A stretch of DNA of 21,179 bases from Saprolegnia diclina VS20 (GCF_000281045.1 NW_008246167.1:41950-63128), one strand, 5' to 3'. Shown: positions 1 through 9,563, counted from the stretch's first letter. The notes: generated from the letters alone by a model not told the origin. A program made the numbers and translations.

Positions 1-191
1 CCACTTCAAATGGTGTAGAACGTGAGATGCTTCGATATACTTGGGGACAAGGCGACCTCGTGGTGTTGACGTGGGCTCGACTGACTCCCACCCACCCCCT
101 TTGCATGCAACCCACGTCACAGCACATCAACACTGAGCCGCTGACATGACTCGGTGCAACACGCTGTGCTTCAGGGTTAGGTGTTCGGACG

Positions 192-1649
192 TTATGATAA
201 AAGGTAGCAGTGGTGGCGGGCATGAACCGTCTTCACGGTCACTAGAACGCGCGCCAACGTCGCTCGCAGACGCACGGCATCCCAGAACCACGATTCGAAC
301 CCTTGATTGCCCACAAAATGCGCGCTGACCACGAGCTGCACGCTCACATTCCGAACAGTCGAAAGCACTTGGATGACGGCGGCGACGCTCTCCAACCCCA
401 GCATATCTGTTGGTTGATCAATGCGGATCTGCAGCGGGACGGTCGTCGTTCGCGCGCGAAGCTCGTCCGCGATCGCAAGAACAAAAGTATCCTTCAAACT
501 GCAGTCAATAAACTGCGCCTGACCAAGCGTCTGCAGCATCCACGGCGTAGTCACACGTGCGATCTGCGGACAGCGGCGCCACGTGACGTTCTGGAGACGC
601 GGCGACCGGCCGAGGTGCGCGAGGAGGCTCTCAAGCACTGCGTCGGTGCGCCACACAATCGAAAAGAACCGCGCGCTGGAGAGCAACGGAGCGCCAGCCA
701 GGTCGTGCGCGACCGCCTCGTGGAGCTTGCAGTAGCCCAGCGTCAAGTGGGTCAGCGCTGGTAGCCGAGGCACCATGGCAAGTAGCGGCGAGAGATCCTC
801 TTGCTGGTCGCCACGTACATCGAGGTGCGTCAACTTGGTGGCGTCAAGCTGCGCTACGAGTCGGTAGTGGCCCGGCACAGTTGCAAACGACACTTTGAGT
901 TGCGAGAGACTCTCAAATTGCAGTCCAGAGGCCAAAAGCGCTTGTGCGACGGTATCAGATTGGTTGATCGCGAGGCGCGTCAGCGATGACGTTGCGGCGA
1001 GAACGGTGGCGAGCGACGCACCAGCGTCCACGCCGTCAAGTGTCAAGTTGTTTAACGCCAGCGTTCGTGCGCGGGTTGACTGCAGCCACGGTCGGAGAGC
1101 ATCTCCAAGGTCGAGCATTGCTGTAGGTGCAAGACTGTCGTCCCCGCTGTCGGCTATGGTAAGATGGGCAACGCCGTTGCTGCTGCAAAGCAGATCCCTC
1201 GTGCAGGTACTGGCGACGTCCACTTGCATATGCGTCAGCCGAGTGCATTCGTGCACGAGACGACAGAGCTCGTCACTGTCGCAGGCTGAGAGTGCGGCGG
1301 GGACGGCGAGAGAGACGACGTGCGCAGGCCATGTCGTCAGAAAGGCGGTCAAGCTCTGCGGGTGTCCGGGCACGCGCGCTGCTTGGAGGCACGCATCGAA
1401 GTAATCGGGCTGCTCGATCTGGACGGCGGGAAGGATGGGCATCGCGGCCAGCAGAAGGCCCATGTGCATGTTGCCAGCGCACTCGACGCGCGGGACGGGC
1501 CACTCAAAGTGCTTGGACCGCTGGAAGAGGTGCAAGAGCGCAGCGAACGGCGGTGGTAGTGAGACCAACGGCAGCGCCGTGAGCAAGGCCAGTGCGTCCG
1601 TCGGCGCGGCCACAAACAGCAGCACGTGAAGAAGCGAGCTTGCATCCAT
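192..1649 (-). CDS. LRR-family protein with F-box-like N-terminus (copy 1, apparently intact)
   Basis: Single-exon frame of 485 aa with GC-rich third positions. It starts MDASSLLHVLLFVAAP; this hydrophobic helical stretch (about 1-30, ending in TALPLVSLP) resembles the F-box-like start of the other family members in the window. The middle has degenerate leucine-rich repeats, for example LTRLAINQS, LTHLDVRGD and LTHLTLGYCKLHE. Length agrees with its relatives (477 and 492 aa). It is the most divergent copy: the ...YSP... tail that ends the other copies is absent, and the protein ends in CYLLS instead. It is head-to-head with the broken copy at 2022 across a 372-bp gap. Proteins of this layout are often F-box/LRR adaptors for ubiquitin ligases, but that role is inferred here. 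The frame is secure; the function is not. Confidence 0.72.
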   Translation of the reverse strand: MDASSLLHVLLFVAAPTDALALLTALPLVSLPPPFAALLHLFQRSKHFEWPVPRVECAGNMHMGLLLAAMPILPAVQIEQPDYFDACLQAARVPGHPQSLTAFLTTWPAHVVSLAVPAALSACDSDELCRLVHECTRLTHMQVDVASTCTRDLLCSSNGVAHLTIADSGDDSLAPTAMLDLGDALRPWLQSTRARTLALNNLTLDGVDAGASLATVLAATSSLTRLAINQSDTVAQALLASGLQFESLSQLKVSFATVPGHYRLVAQLDATKLTHLDVRGDQQEDLSPLLAMVPRLPALTHLTLGYCKLHEAVAHDLAGAPLLSSARFFSIVWRTDAVLESLLAHLGRSPRLQNVTWRRCPQIARVTTPWMLQTLGQAQFIDCSLKDTFVLAIADELRARTTTVPLQIRIDQPTDMLGLESVAAVIQVLSTVRNVSVQLVVSAHFVGNQGFESWFWDAVRLRATLARVLVTVKTVHARHHCYLLS

Positions 1650-2021
1650 CGTGCGTTGTCAATTGAGATTCCTGCATACGATCGCAAGTGTGCACCAATC
1701 ACAACACGCCACAAATGGCGTGAAAATATCGAATTATTATGCAGTAATGCTAAAAACACGCCACTGGCAGCTTGAAGTTGGTCGGGCGCTGACCTGGCAA
1801 CATGATGCAACGACCCAGGACGGCGCAACCAAGGCTCTGCTGAACGGCGCTTATCGCAGGCATACGTTGCTTTAGTATTGCTACCATAGCGTCGACCACG
1901 ACAGCAGAACCTCGACGCTCGCCGTAAACTCTTTGTATCCGAGGCTAAACGCACACAACAGTTTGGTTGGTGCGACCAATCACCATGCTTCATGCCAGTT
2001 TATCGTTTTGGCACATCAAAA
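1650..2021. promoter_or_regulatory. Shared intergenic region between divergent LRR-family genes
   Basis: 372 bp between the start codons of copy 1 (minus) and copy 2 (plus), clearly more AT-rich than the flanking frames. CCAAT pentamers are visible at 1695-1699 and 1976-1980, the latter 42 bp upstream of the ATG of copy 2. A partial, shortened copy of this region is found at 9074-9165. No convincing gene is seen inside; the open frames here are shadows. The promoter role is inferred from position and CCAAT boxes only. Confidence 0.45.
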
Positions 2022-3468
2022 ATGGCCGCCTCTTGTGCCACGACGGCCGCCCTCAACTGCAATGGCACCCTCATCGCTATCGTCCAGTGCATTGCGTCGT
2101 CATGCGACGTCGTAGCCTTTCTCGACGTGCTGCCACCGCAGGTGCTCGGCTAGCCGCTCCTCGCCTTGCATGCACTGCTCTCGCGACCTGCCCAGTTCCT
2201 GCACGCGTGGCCGAAACCAAGCTTCGACGGGCTCGTCGACAACCAAGAGGCTCTGGTTCGCACCGCCTTGCACGTCTACGAAGCCGTTGACGTCCACGAT
2301 GTTCATGGGTTTGGCCCCAACTTTGCGACGTGTGCATCTACGGCGCCCTTTGGCACTTTCGTTTCGAAGTGGGCCCCCAAGATTACGTCGATGGATTTGT
2401 CGATCAGCACCGAGCGCTTGGACGAGACGATCTGCGACGCGCTGCGTCAGTGTACGCGTCTCCGCGAGGTCTGGCTCGGTGCCTCGCCCATGACGACGTC
2501 GCTGTTTCAAGCGGTCACGACCCCCGCGCATCACGTCCGCAAGTTGCACATTCATACGTTTCGAGACTACCCACTCGATTGGACACCTCTGGTGACGTCG
2601 TGGCTTGCTACCGGGCACGCGAACTTCCTCAGTCTGTCTGGAATCACTCCACCAAACGACCAACTCGCACGCGCGATCGTGTCGCTGCGCGGCCTCGAGG
2701 TGTACAGCTTGGACGCCTTTGTGCAGCAGCTCTTTGCACTCGATGTGTCACTGCGCCACCTCACGTCCGTCGGTCTCCATACCGACGTGCCAGCTCACAT
2801 TGCCAAGCTGCTCCAACTCGTCGACATACCTCGCCTGGAGTCGCTCATGCTCTCATGCCCCATGCCTCTAGATCCGCTGGTGCAGTATTTGCATGCTGCG
2901 CCGCGTCTGGAAGAGCTCGACTTGCGTCGGTGCACACTGACAATAACAAACGAGCCCGTCGAAGAAGGGACGTGGCCGCGCCTTCGCATCGCTCGTTTTG
3001 GCGACGTCAACTTTGGTCCCGACGCTTTTCAAAGCGTCTTGACCCACCTCTCGACCTCGGACCGCCTCGAGCACGTGTCATTTATCAACTGCCGCATCGT
3101 GGGCAGCCAAATGGAAGCGATGAGTGCCGAGCTCGCCATCTGGATCGAAAAGGGGCTTCGGCCCTTGACGCTGCGCGACAACTTCCTCGACGAAGCGAGC
3201 GTCGCGCTCATCGCCAGCGCACTTAACAACGCCGACAACTCGGCACCGCTGACGCTGGAGCTGACCGAGAACTACTCTACCATCAGCAGCGTCTGGGACT
3301 TCTCGCAGCCCTCAAGAATTGTGCCAATGTGGCTGTGCTCATGAACGTGGACGACGAGATTTTGGAGCGCAGCGCGGACACGATTGCCAAGGTGGCCGCC
3401 ACATATGACATCACGGCGATTCTCAAGGAGGCAAACTCGAGTTGTACAGTCCGTTTACGATCGAATGA
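2022..3468 (+). pseudogene. LRR-family gene, broken (copy 2)
   Basis: Homologous over its whole length to the intact gene at 9564-10997. Both begin ATGGCCGCCTCTTGTGCC and encode MAASCATTAALNCNGTLIAIVQ. Codon 44 is TAG at 2151-2153, where the intact copy has GAG in LGEPLLAL. The frame then stays open from about 2166 to about 3290, with LRR segments such as LEELDLRRCTLT. Near 3290-3300 the frame slips by one base: the expected LLAALKNCANVAVLMN continues in another frame. It slips again near 3430 before the family tail ELYSPFTIE and the TGA at 3466-3468. One nonsense change and two apparent single-base losses in otherwise well-kept sequence point to recent inactivation. A downstream ATG at 2166 could still give a 392-aa product without the N-terminus; this is unproven. 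Confidence 0.75.
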
Positions 3469-3905
3469 ATCGACGATGGTTTGCATTTGGCGCTTGTTGT
3501 AGGTTAGCATGATCGGGCAACACGAAACCACATTTGCATGACTAGAAGCCCGAATGGGTGCGTCTTTATTGTACAATTGGAGTTAGCAGCATGGGACGCA
3601 ACGTGTCGCCTCGGTACTAGTAGACCTAGATGCGTGGTGTTGCGACGTTTCGACTCGACACCTTTGGCGGGAACCCTGGCTGGTCGAGTGCCACAAAAGA
3701 TGTGCGATCTTTGTCTGGCTCGCCACGCCAGATCTCATATCATATCAGATCAGATCTCATATCAGATTATGCGATCTGATAATCGTGCAGCAGTGACACA
3801 TCGAGGACACAGCCAACGGCGACTTGCCGGCTCTCGGTGCAGAAGCGAAAGGGTCCTCATGATTTCTAAAATCGCGTTAGGGACACGACTGGGAGCAATT
3901 ACTTT
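3469..3905. other. Gene-free stretch with AT-rich palindromic tract
   Basis: No gene is supported here. The stretch separates broken copy 2 from truncated copy 3. At about 3731-3786 it holds short interleaved repeats of AGATCTCATATCA-like units that are partly self-complementary (GATCAGATC, CAGATTATGCGATCTGAT). Nothing resembling an RNA gene or a complete mobile element is visible. Confidence 0.5.
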
Positions 3906-4395
3906 ATGGTTGGCCAACGCGTTTCAGTCTTCAGCACGAGCATCAGGACCGTTGCTACGACGGCAACAATCAACTGCAATGGCATCCTCATTTCGATCGT
4001 TCAGTGCATTGCGTCACCCGCCCACATCGTCGTCATTCTAAATGCGCTGCCATCGCAGGTGCTTGGCGAATCGCTTCTCGCACTGCGTACGCTCCTCGCG
4101 CGGCCTGACTAGTTTATTGACGCGAGGCCCAAGCCTCGCTTCCTCGGGCTCATTGGTGACGACGTCGCTTGCGCAGGCCGCCGACGAGGCCATTGACGAC
4201 GTGTTTGCACCCAGCTTCTTGACGGGGCCCGATACCTTCGACGCCATTTTGTCCGAATAGGTCCAGAAGATGACGCCATCGACCTTACTGACAGCGCTAT
4301 CAACGAAGCGGTGTACCCAGCACTTGGACGCTGTGTGCGCCTTCGCAGGGTCTCGTTGGACGTATCGCCAGTGGCGACGCATGGTCAAGGCTGTA
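3906..4395 (+). pseudogene. LRR-family gene, N-terminal fragment (copy 3)
   Basis: From about 3943 the sequence aligns with the start of the copies at 2022 and 9564. It encodes TTATINCNGILISIVQCIAS and then ALPSQVLGESLLALRTLLARP, matching TTAALNCNGTLIAIVQCIAS and ALPPQVLGEPLLALHALLSRP of the intact copy. The frame stops at 4110-4112, and related segments continue in shifted frames, including a match to EALCQALRRCTRLCEVSLDSSP of the intact gene around 4300-4370. Similarity ends near 4395, equivalent to about residue 160 of the 477-aa protein, so the C-terminal two-thirds is missing. It abuts the 3' end of the minus-strand metallopeptidase gene. No product is expected. Confidence 0.7.
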
Positions 4396-4469
4396 CTTGG
4401 TCCGTATATGTATGTATTTTGTTCGTTTTAAGTCGAAAATACCTATGCATGCTCAAGACTTGGCACCCT

Positions 4470-7400
4470 CTAAGCCGCGGGGATTGTGTGGCGCTCGGGA
4501 AAGCACACGAGACGAGCCTTCTGCGCGTACACGTCGTCAATGCTACGAAGCGCGTCGGTTGGCGGCTCTTCACGGCCTTCGAGCGTCGAAGAGCTCTTTC
4601 GACCGACGACGACCACGCGGAGCTGGGGCTTGTGGAACCAGCGCGCGTATTGGCGGCGCACAGCTTCGCGCGAGCAGCCTGGGGACTTGAGCCAGTTGAC
4701 GAGCTGCGCGTTAATGTCAAATGCCAGGCGCTGCGACGGGATCTCGTGCCAATGGCGCAGCGTCGTTGAAAAGAGGTACGCGTCCGGTTCGACGCGCGCC
4801 TGGATCTGCGCCCGCACGTGGCCCTTGAACGTGGCTTCGTCCATCGTCTCGAGTGTATGCGCAAAGCTGACCACGAAGGCGTCCATGGCGGCCGCGATCG
4901 CACTCGTCGGCGTCGAAGCCGAGACGACCTTGAGTCCAAAGCCGAGGATGCCATGCGTCACGCGCACCGAGCACGCCACTTCGTACCCGAGCTGCAGTTT
5001 CGTGCGCAGCGTGTCAAAGAACGGCACTTGCATGATTTGCTGGAGAAGGTCGGCCATGCCCAGCGTCGCCACCGTCTCGTTGCCAAACTGGTAATGGACG
5101 TCGACGACCGAGTTGACTTCTTCGCTGTTCTCGCTCTCTTCGTGGAGCACCAGTCCGTCGGATGGTAGCTTGTAGATGGCTTTCGGCGGGCGCGGCGCCG
5201 AGTTGCCAAAGGAAAAGTAGCCCGCGACCGTCGACGTCATCGCAATCGCTTTTGCTTGCGTGATGTTGCCGTGGACGAACGCTGTCACGTGGCCGCCCGC
5301 CCAGAGGGCCTTGGACATGACCGCAACGGCAAGCACCGACTCGTACGTGAGTGCTTCGAGTTCAGCAATGAGCGTCGGGAGCTGCACGGCCTCGGCCTCG
5401 AGCAGCTGCTCACGCATGTACGCGGCCTTGGCCGTGGGTCGGAAGTGCAAATTCTTGTACGTACGCAAAAGGTCTTCCTTGAGAACGCGGAAGCGCGCTT
5501 CACGGAGCATCTCGCCGTCCGTACTCGTGCCCGTCGCGAGCGTCTTGGTCACGACGTACACGAGCTCGAGCAGCTTGTCATGGAAGCCGCCGATTTGCAG
5601 CTCAAAGCCGCTCGCGCTCTTGACGCGCAGCCAGTACGAGAGGTGGGCTTTGTGCGCAAAGTAGGCGTCCGCGTTCAGCGCGTCCTGGACCATGCGCACG
5701 TACACGTCGCCGAGCACGATCGCGTCCGCGCGACGCGCCATCGCCGGCAGCGAAAAGTGCAGCATCACAAACGCCCGGGGCGACTTGAAGACCGTGTCGG
5801 GGAGGTAGTAAGCAGTCGCACTCGGCGTCGCTAGCACCTTGCGCGGCGCCTCAAAGATCTCGGGCACGTCAATGAGCGACACGTCGCGCGGAATGAACGG
5901 GTTGGCGACCTGGTATCGCAGCGACGGGTGCATCGACGGCGTGGCCCACTGCTGCAAGAGATGGCCCGGGATCGGCTGGGCCTTGTACGGCACTTGGAAC
6001 CACGGTTCTTCGGTCCACTAGCGTACGGTCAACCTCCACTCGGTCATCAAGAAGATGATGGAATACCGTGTCGTCGGGCACCAGCGTACTGGAGGCGAGG
6101 TGAATGCGAATGCGGTCCGTCGTGAGGTGGTCGAGCACGAGCGACCGGACGCGGGCTTCGTCAAAGTCGCCTTTGGGTACTTCGTACGTCAAGAGCTCAC
6201 TCGATGGGATTCGATACACGTCCTACAAGCCATTTCGGTCTCGGCGATAGAGGTAGAGCGCCCACCTGCATGAGCACAGCGTATTTTTCGCACAGCTCGA
6301 ACGCATTCCCGTCTTCTTTAAAGCGGAAGCTGACTTGCGCCATGGCCTTTTGCTCCTCAAAGATCCACGCCGGCAGCGAACTGTTCTGCATCATGTGGAG
6401 GAACTGGAAGACGACGCCGACAACGTCTTCGTACGCGGCGAGGCCGTCGAGCGTGAGATCGATCACGAGCGAGAAGATCGCACCGAACGACCCGTAGTCG
6501 TAGCCGTGCGTCTCGGTGAGGCCCGCTGTGAGGTACGACACCCACCCTTTCTCCTTGAGCTATTCATCAAATACATAAAATCTCGTAAAATCGCGAAAAG
6601 GCGTACGTAATGCAGGATCGAACCCTCGGTCTCGTGGCCAAGGATCGACGCCACGTATTCGGCGGGCTTGAGGTCGTGGTGGCCCACGAGCGGCGGCAGC
6701 GGCCAGTGCAAGTACAACACATGCGCCTCCTTCAATGGCACCATCTGGACGAGCGCTGACGACTCGAACGGCATGGACAGGTGCGCATAGTCGGCACCGA
6801 CGCGGTCGCAGTTGGGCACGTCGCTAAACGACCCACGGACGTAGGCCTCGAGCTCGTCCAACGACTCTTCGCCGCAGACGACGAGCTTCATGAGGTTGGC
6901 CGAGTAGTGCGCCCTGTAGAACGCGAGGATCTCGGCGCGGACGTCGATGTTCTTTGCTTCCGGCACCGTCTTGAGACTCTTCGTGTTGCCCCAACTGAAC
7001 TGACGGAACGGGTGCGACGGCAGTGCGAGGTCGCACAGCACTTGCTACAGGCTTCCATATACAAACCCATCTGTCAAGACGCGACGGGTTCGAACCTCGT
7101 AGCGGACGCTGTCGGATCGGCTCGCACGCGCAAACTCCGACTCGATCGCCAAGAGCTCGCGGTCGAGGGTCTCGGCCAATATGAGCGGCGCCACAAAGAA
7201 CTGCGCAAACATATCGAGCGCTGGCGCGAGGTGCTTGGGCCCGACCTCGAAAATGTATTTTGTATACTCGGTACTGGTCCCTCCGTTGCTGGAGCCGCCA
7301 TGAGCGCTCAGAAAGGCCTCAAACTCGTTCTCGTCCGGGTACTTTTCGCTGCCTGCAAGACATGCATGAGTCGCGTCCAAGAGAGACCGAGGTCGACGAA

Positions 7401-7750
7401 CCCATAAAGAGCATGTGCTCGAGGTAATGCGCCAGGCCAGGAAGATGCTCGGGCTCGGCAAAGCTGCCGACGCCAACGGTCAAGCAGGCGCCGGCCTTGC
7501 GGGGCGCGGGGCCGTCGTTTACCTTTTCGTCATCTTTGGCCAAGGGCACTTTTTCGACGACATCATCCACGTCAACTTCGTCGTCCTTCTCGCTGCCATT
7601 GTCGGCCTCGCTCTCCTCAACCTCGTCGCCATCGTCGCCAGCGCCGGGGACGTTCTGCATAAGCAGCACCTCGAGGCCGTTGGGCAGCGTGAAGAGCCGG
7701 TAGTGCTTCGGGTCGTTCGGGCTCTTGGTGTCGTTGATGGATCGTGTCAT
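4470..7750 (-). CDS. Nardilysin/insulysin-type zinc metallopeptidase (M16A), six exons
   Basis: Exons on the minus strand: 7750-7402, 7352-7096, 7044-6607, 6559-6266, 6222-6067, 6017-4470. The five introns (7353-7401, 7045-7095, 6560-6606, 6223-6265, 6018-6066) are 43-51 nt, all GT-AG, and joining keeps the frame for 1013 codons (human insulysin: 1019). The inverted zinc motif HYLEH lies at residues 108-112 (E111 catalytic), with the third ligand E189 in AIESEF. KYPDENEFEAFLSAHGGSSN and, near the C-terminus, FFDTLRTKLQLGYEV are family hallmarks. An acidic insert (about residues 36-80, rich in D/E) before GVGSFAEPEHLPGLAHYLEH favours nardilysin over insulysin. Such enzymes cleave peptides, nardilysin at dibasic sites, usually in the cytosol. 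The upstream in-frame TTG at 7783 is rejected as start in favour of the ATG at 7750. Confidence 0.93.
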
Positions 7751-7855
7751 CGTCGAATCGGATTGTGGGTTGAGGACGGTCAAATTGAAAGCCGACGCAA
7801 GATTAACGAAAAATTAGCGCTTCTGATTGGTCGCTTTTCAGCCTTCTCATTGGTT
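7751..7855 (-). promoter_or_regulatory. Proximal promoter of the metallopeptidase gene
   Basis: Short region upstream of the ATG at 7750. Read on the minus strand it carries two CCAAT pentamers (plus-strand ATTGG at 7826-7830 and 7850-7854), about 75-105 bp upstream of the start. The distal CCAAT lies in the direct repeat that flanks the putative SINE, so the insertion pushed older upstream sequence about 340 bp away. No perfect oomycete initiator is seen next to the ATG. Confidence 0.4.
7839..7855. repeat. Left 17-bp direct repeat (putative SINE target-site duplication)
   Basis: The 17-mer cagccttctcattggtt occurs here and again, identical, at 8180-8196. The two copies bracket the tRNA-headed element at 7856-8179 exactly, which is the pattern left by LINE-mediated retroposition. 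Confidence 0.65.
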
Positions 7856-8179
7856 GTTGTTGAAGTGGGTCAGTTTATGTTAAATCAGCCGAGCTCACTG
7901 AAGAAATTGTCTCATCATTTAGGTCTGTTGTTGGAGCAGCTGGTTTCACACCCAGTGTTCTGGGCGACACTTGCGGAGGCAGGGGTAAATAATAGTAATA
8001 TGTATCCATGTGCGGAGGTGGCCTTGAAGACCCTTTTGGTTTCCGCCCTGGTTGGATGCATCGCGCGACGCAGTGGGGAGGGGGGACGGAGAACGGAAAA
8101 ATGCGAGTGCGCAGCCGGGCTCGAACCGGCGACCTTCGGGATGCGAAGCAGAAACTTTACAACTGACCTGGGGCGCCCC
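7856..8179 (-). mobile_element. Probable tRNA-Ala-derived SINE, 324 bp
   Basis: On the minus strand the element starts at 8179 with a tRNA-like head (8106-8179). The head has a degenerate A-box region (AGGTCAGTTGTAAAG), a TTCGCAT anticodon loop (anticodon CGC, alanine) and a perfect T arm with stem GCCGG/CCGGC around TTCGAGC. An unrelated body of about 250 bp follows, beginning with a T5 run and a pyrimidine-rich stretch. It ends with a short CAAC-type repetition (TTCAACAAC). Identical 17-bp direct repeats at 7839-7855 and 8180-8196 flank it. These are the expected parts of a tRNA-derived SINE. It does not code. No second copy lies in the window, so family membership is unproven. A decayed tRNA gene inside a chance repeat is the alternative. 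Confidence 0.62.
8106..8179 (-). tRNA. tRNA-Ala(CGC)-like head, probably not a working tRNA
   Basis: Read on the minus strand: acceptor-like GGGCGCC against TGCGCAC (5 of 7 pairs), poor D arm lacking the usual GG, anticodon loop TTCGCAT with T33, CGC and A37, variable loop AGGTC, and perfect T arm. The anticodon stem has two mismatches. These defects and the flanking target-site duplication suggest the head of a SINE rather than a functional alanine tRNA. Confidence 0.5.
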
Positions 8180-8196
8180 CAGCCTTCTCATTGGTT
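8180..8196. repeat. Right 17-bp direct repeat (putative SINE target-site duplication)
   Basis: Identical to 7839-7855. It lies directly next to the tRNA-like end of the element. Confidence 0.65.
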
Positions 8197-8584
8197 TAAC
8201 TGACAAGTGATACGTTAAAAGAGCAGAGCCAATGGCAGCAGAGCTTTGAAACCTCGCGGAGCAGTGACAATTATGGAAACCTGGTGATTGTGGGCTGAAA
8301 AAGAACACGCATAGGACTCCTTCTCCATACATGGCCATTCGGCGCTAAAACATAGAGATGCACCTGCTCTGGCCGGGACTGAACGCTGCAATTGGTCGTT
8401 AGTTGCGTCAATGTCTGGATAAGGTTCCCGTATCCGTAAAGCAGCGTTGTGAATTGTGTTGTCAATTGTTCGCGTCTGCTTCAACTTGCCGGCCAAGCAA
8501 GGGACGCAATCACGTACTGCCTGTGTTTGCTAAAATCAGGACACCATGTACGATTGTGGCAGATCGTCCCAGGCACGCAACCGA
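8197..8584. other. Gene-free stretch between the SINE and an LRR stub
   Basis: No supported gene. This is probably the original upstream flank of the metallopeptidase gene before the SINE inserted. Several ATTGG/CCAAT pentamers are present (for example 8230-8234 and 8390-8394). No repeat or RNA structure stands out. Confidence 0.4.
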
Positions 8585-8696
8585 ACTCTTTTCGGTACCC
8601 ATGAAGAGGATTGTATTAGCGGTCGCAGCCCGCTTTGGTCTAAAGGCAGTGCCCGACAATGACAACGTCGAGTTATATAGCCCACTGGCGATTTAA
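8585..8696 (+). pseudogene. C-terminal stub of an LRR-family gene (copy 4)
   Basis: The last 31 codons of this open frame (8601-8693) read ...VLAVAARFGLKAV... and end in VELYSPLAI, then TAA at 8694-8696. This matches the end of the intact gene at 9564-10997 (LVAVATRFGIKAI... EFYSPLAIKV). No similarity to the family is visible upstream of about 8585, so only the tail remains. The DNA downstream (to 9071) also matches the 3' flank of the intact gene, so this is the remnant of a full gene-plus-flank duplication. Confidence 0.75.
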
Positions 8697-9073
8697 GAGT
8701 CAAGGGTTTTCGGTCAACAAACGATCCTACATGAGCACAGCTGCACTGAAGTGCGTTTGCATTTGGCCAATTCAAAGTCATTTTATCCGGAAAGATCGCG
8801 AACCTGGGTGTGCAGCGTATCCGGATAATCACATATCTCGTCACCCCACAGGCATTTCACCGATAGCACAAGCCTCCATGGTGCACCACACACAGTTCTA
8901 CTTGATTCACTGCTAGTAGAGTCTTTGCATACCCGACGTCCGACATACAGCAGTCCAGAGTCGGCTCTGTCAGGCCCCGCGTGGCGACCGGCGGGAGACG
9001 ATCAACATTCCGCTATATCTGGAATTTTGGCCAATCCCAGCTTTTTCCGCTTTCGACCGGACGTGGCACAAAA
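8697..9073 (+). repeat. Segmental duplicate of the LRR-gene 3' flank (left copy)
   Basis: Aligns in the same orientation with 10998-11397. Shared blocks include ATCCGGAAAGATCGCGAACC, AGTTCTACTTGATTCACTGC, TAGTAGAGTCTTTGCATAC and TTTTGGCCAATCCCAGCT, with point differences and small indels between them. Similarity runs on from the coding stub at 8585. It stops near 9073, where the right copy continues into the 170-aa gene and this copy changes to a remnant of another LRR gene. Confidence 0.75.
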
Positions 9074-9170
9074 AGCAGCACGTGAAGAAGCGAGCTTGCG
9101 TGTGTTGTCAATGGCCACAGCTAATGGCCACTGCTGCATACGACCGTTGTTTTTTTGGCACATCGAATAG
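9074..9170 (-). pseudogene. Relic of the 5' end and promoter of a minus-strand LRR gene (copy 5)
   Basis: Positions 9074-9099 are identical over 26 nt to 1618-1643, the start of the coding region of copy 1 (codons for SSLLHVLL on the minus strand). The match continues weakly to about 9148 (GTTGTCAAT and CTGCATACGA blocks shared with 1653-1682). The start codon is missing. At 9150-9162 the motif TTTTGGCACATCRAA also recurs from 2006-2019, next to the start of copy 2. The stretch looks like a collapsed version of the divergent promoter at 1613-2022. Confidence 0.6.
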
Positions 9171-9563
9171 GTCCCTTGCGGGGTGAGCTGGGAACGTTTG
9201 ATTTCATTGCGAAGCGTTGATAGCGGTGTTGCGACGAAGGTTGACATTTGTCTTGGCGTCGCTTGCTGCAGTCTTCGCGCGCTTCTGAAATCGCACCTAA
9301 TCGAAACGTTGCGAATAAGTACGCAGGCGCACTTCGGCGCAATTGACATACTTTAATCAAGTATAACTTCCGGGGATGTGACAGCTCTTAACAGGGACTA
9401 CAAAATCGCACTTCACGGAACACGTTTCGCGCGATGCGATTGGCTTAGACCAATTGCGTTCCATTGGCCAAAATGGCTCGATATGTAGCCAATGGGTTTG
9501 CCAGAAAATACGAATCAATCCCCAGGGATGCTGGAACACCACGCAAGCGTTCCTACCAGGAAA
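9171..9563 (+). promoter_or_regulatory. Upstream region of LRR-family copy 6, with a CCAAT cluster
   Basis: No gene is supported. CCAAT-type pentamers lie at 9439-9443 (reverse), 9450-9454, 9463-9467 (reverse) and 9489-9493, which is 70-125 bp upstream of the ATG at 9564. The density fits a CCAAT-driven promoter. Sequence similarity to the paralogous gene at 2022 begins only at the start codon, so the two promoters are unrelated. Confidence 0.45.

Noticed and set aside
5256-5834. 192-codon plus-strand open frame
   Set aside because: Lies entirely antisense to the last exon of the metallopeptidase, whose family motifs fix the real strand.
7751-7783. An 11-residue N-terminal extension of the metallopeptidase
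   Set aside because: It would start at TTG. The first ATG in frame is at 7750 and gives the expected family length.
8106-8179. Functional tRNA-Ala gene
   Set aside because: Weak D arm, mismatches in acceptor and anticodon stems, and flanking target-site duplications fit a SINE head better.
7415-8203. 262-codon plus-strand open frame
   Set aside because: It runs antisense across exon 1 of the metallopeptidase and then through the SINE. Composition follows the antisense of real coding sequence, and no domain is seen.
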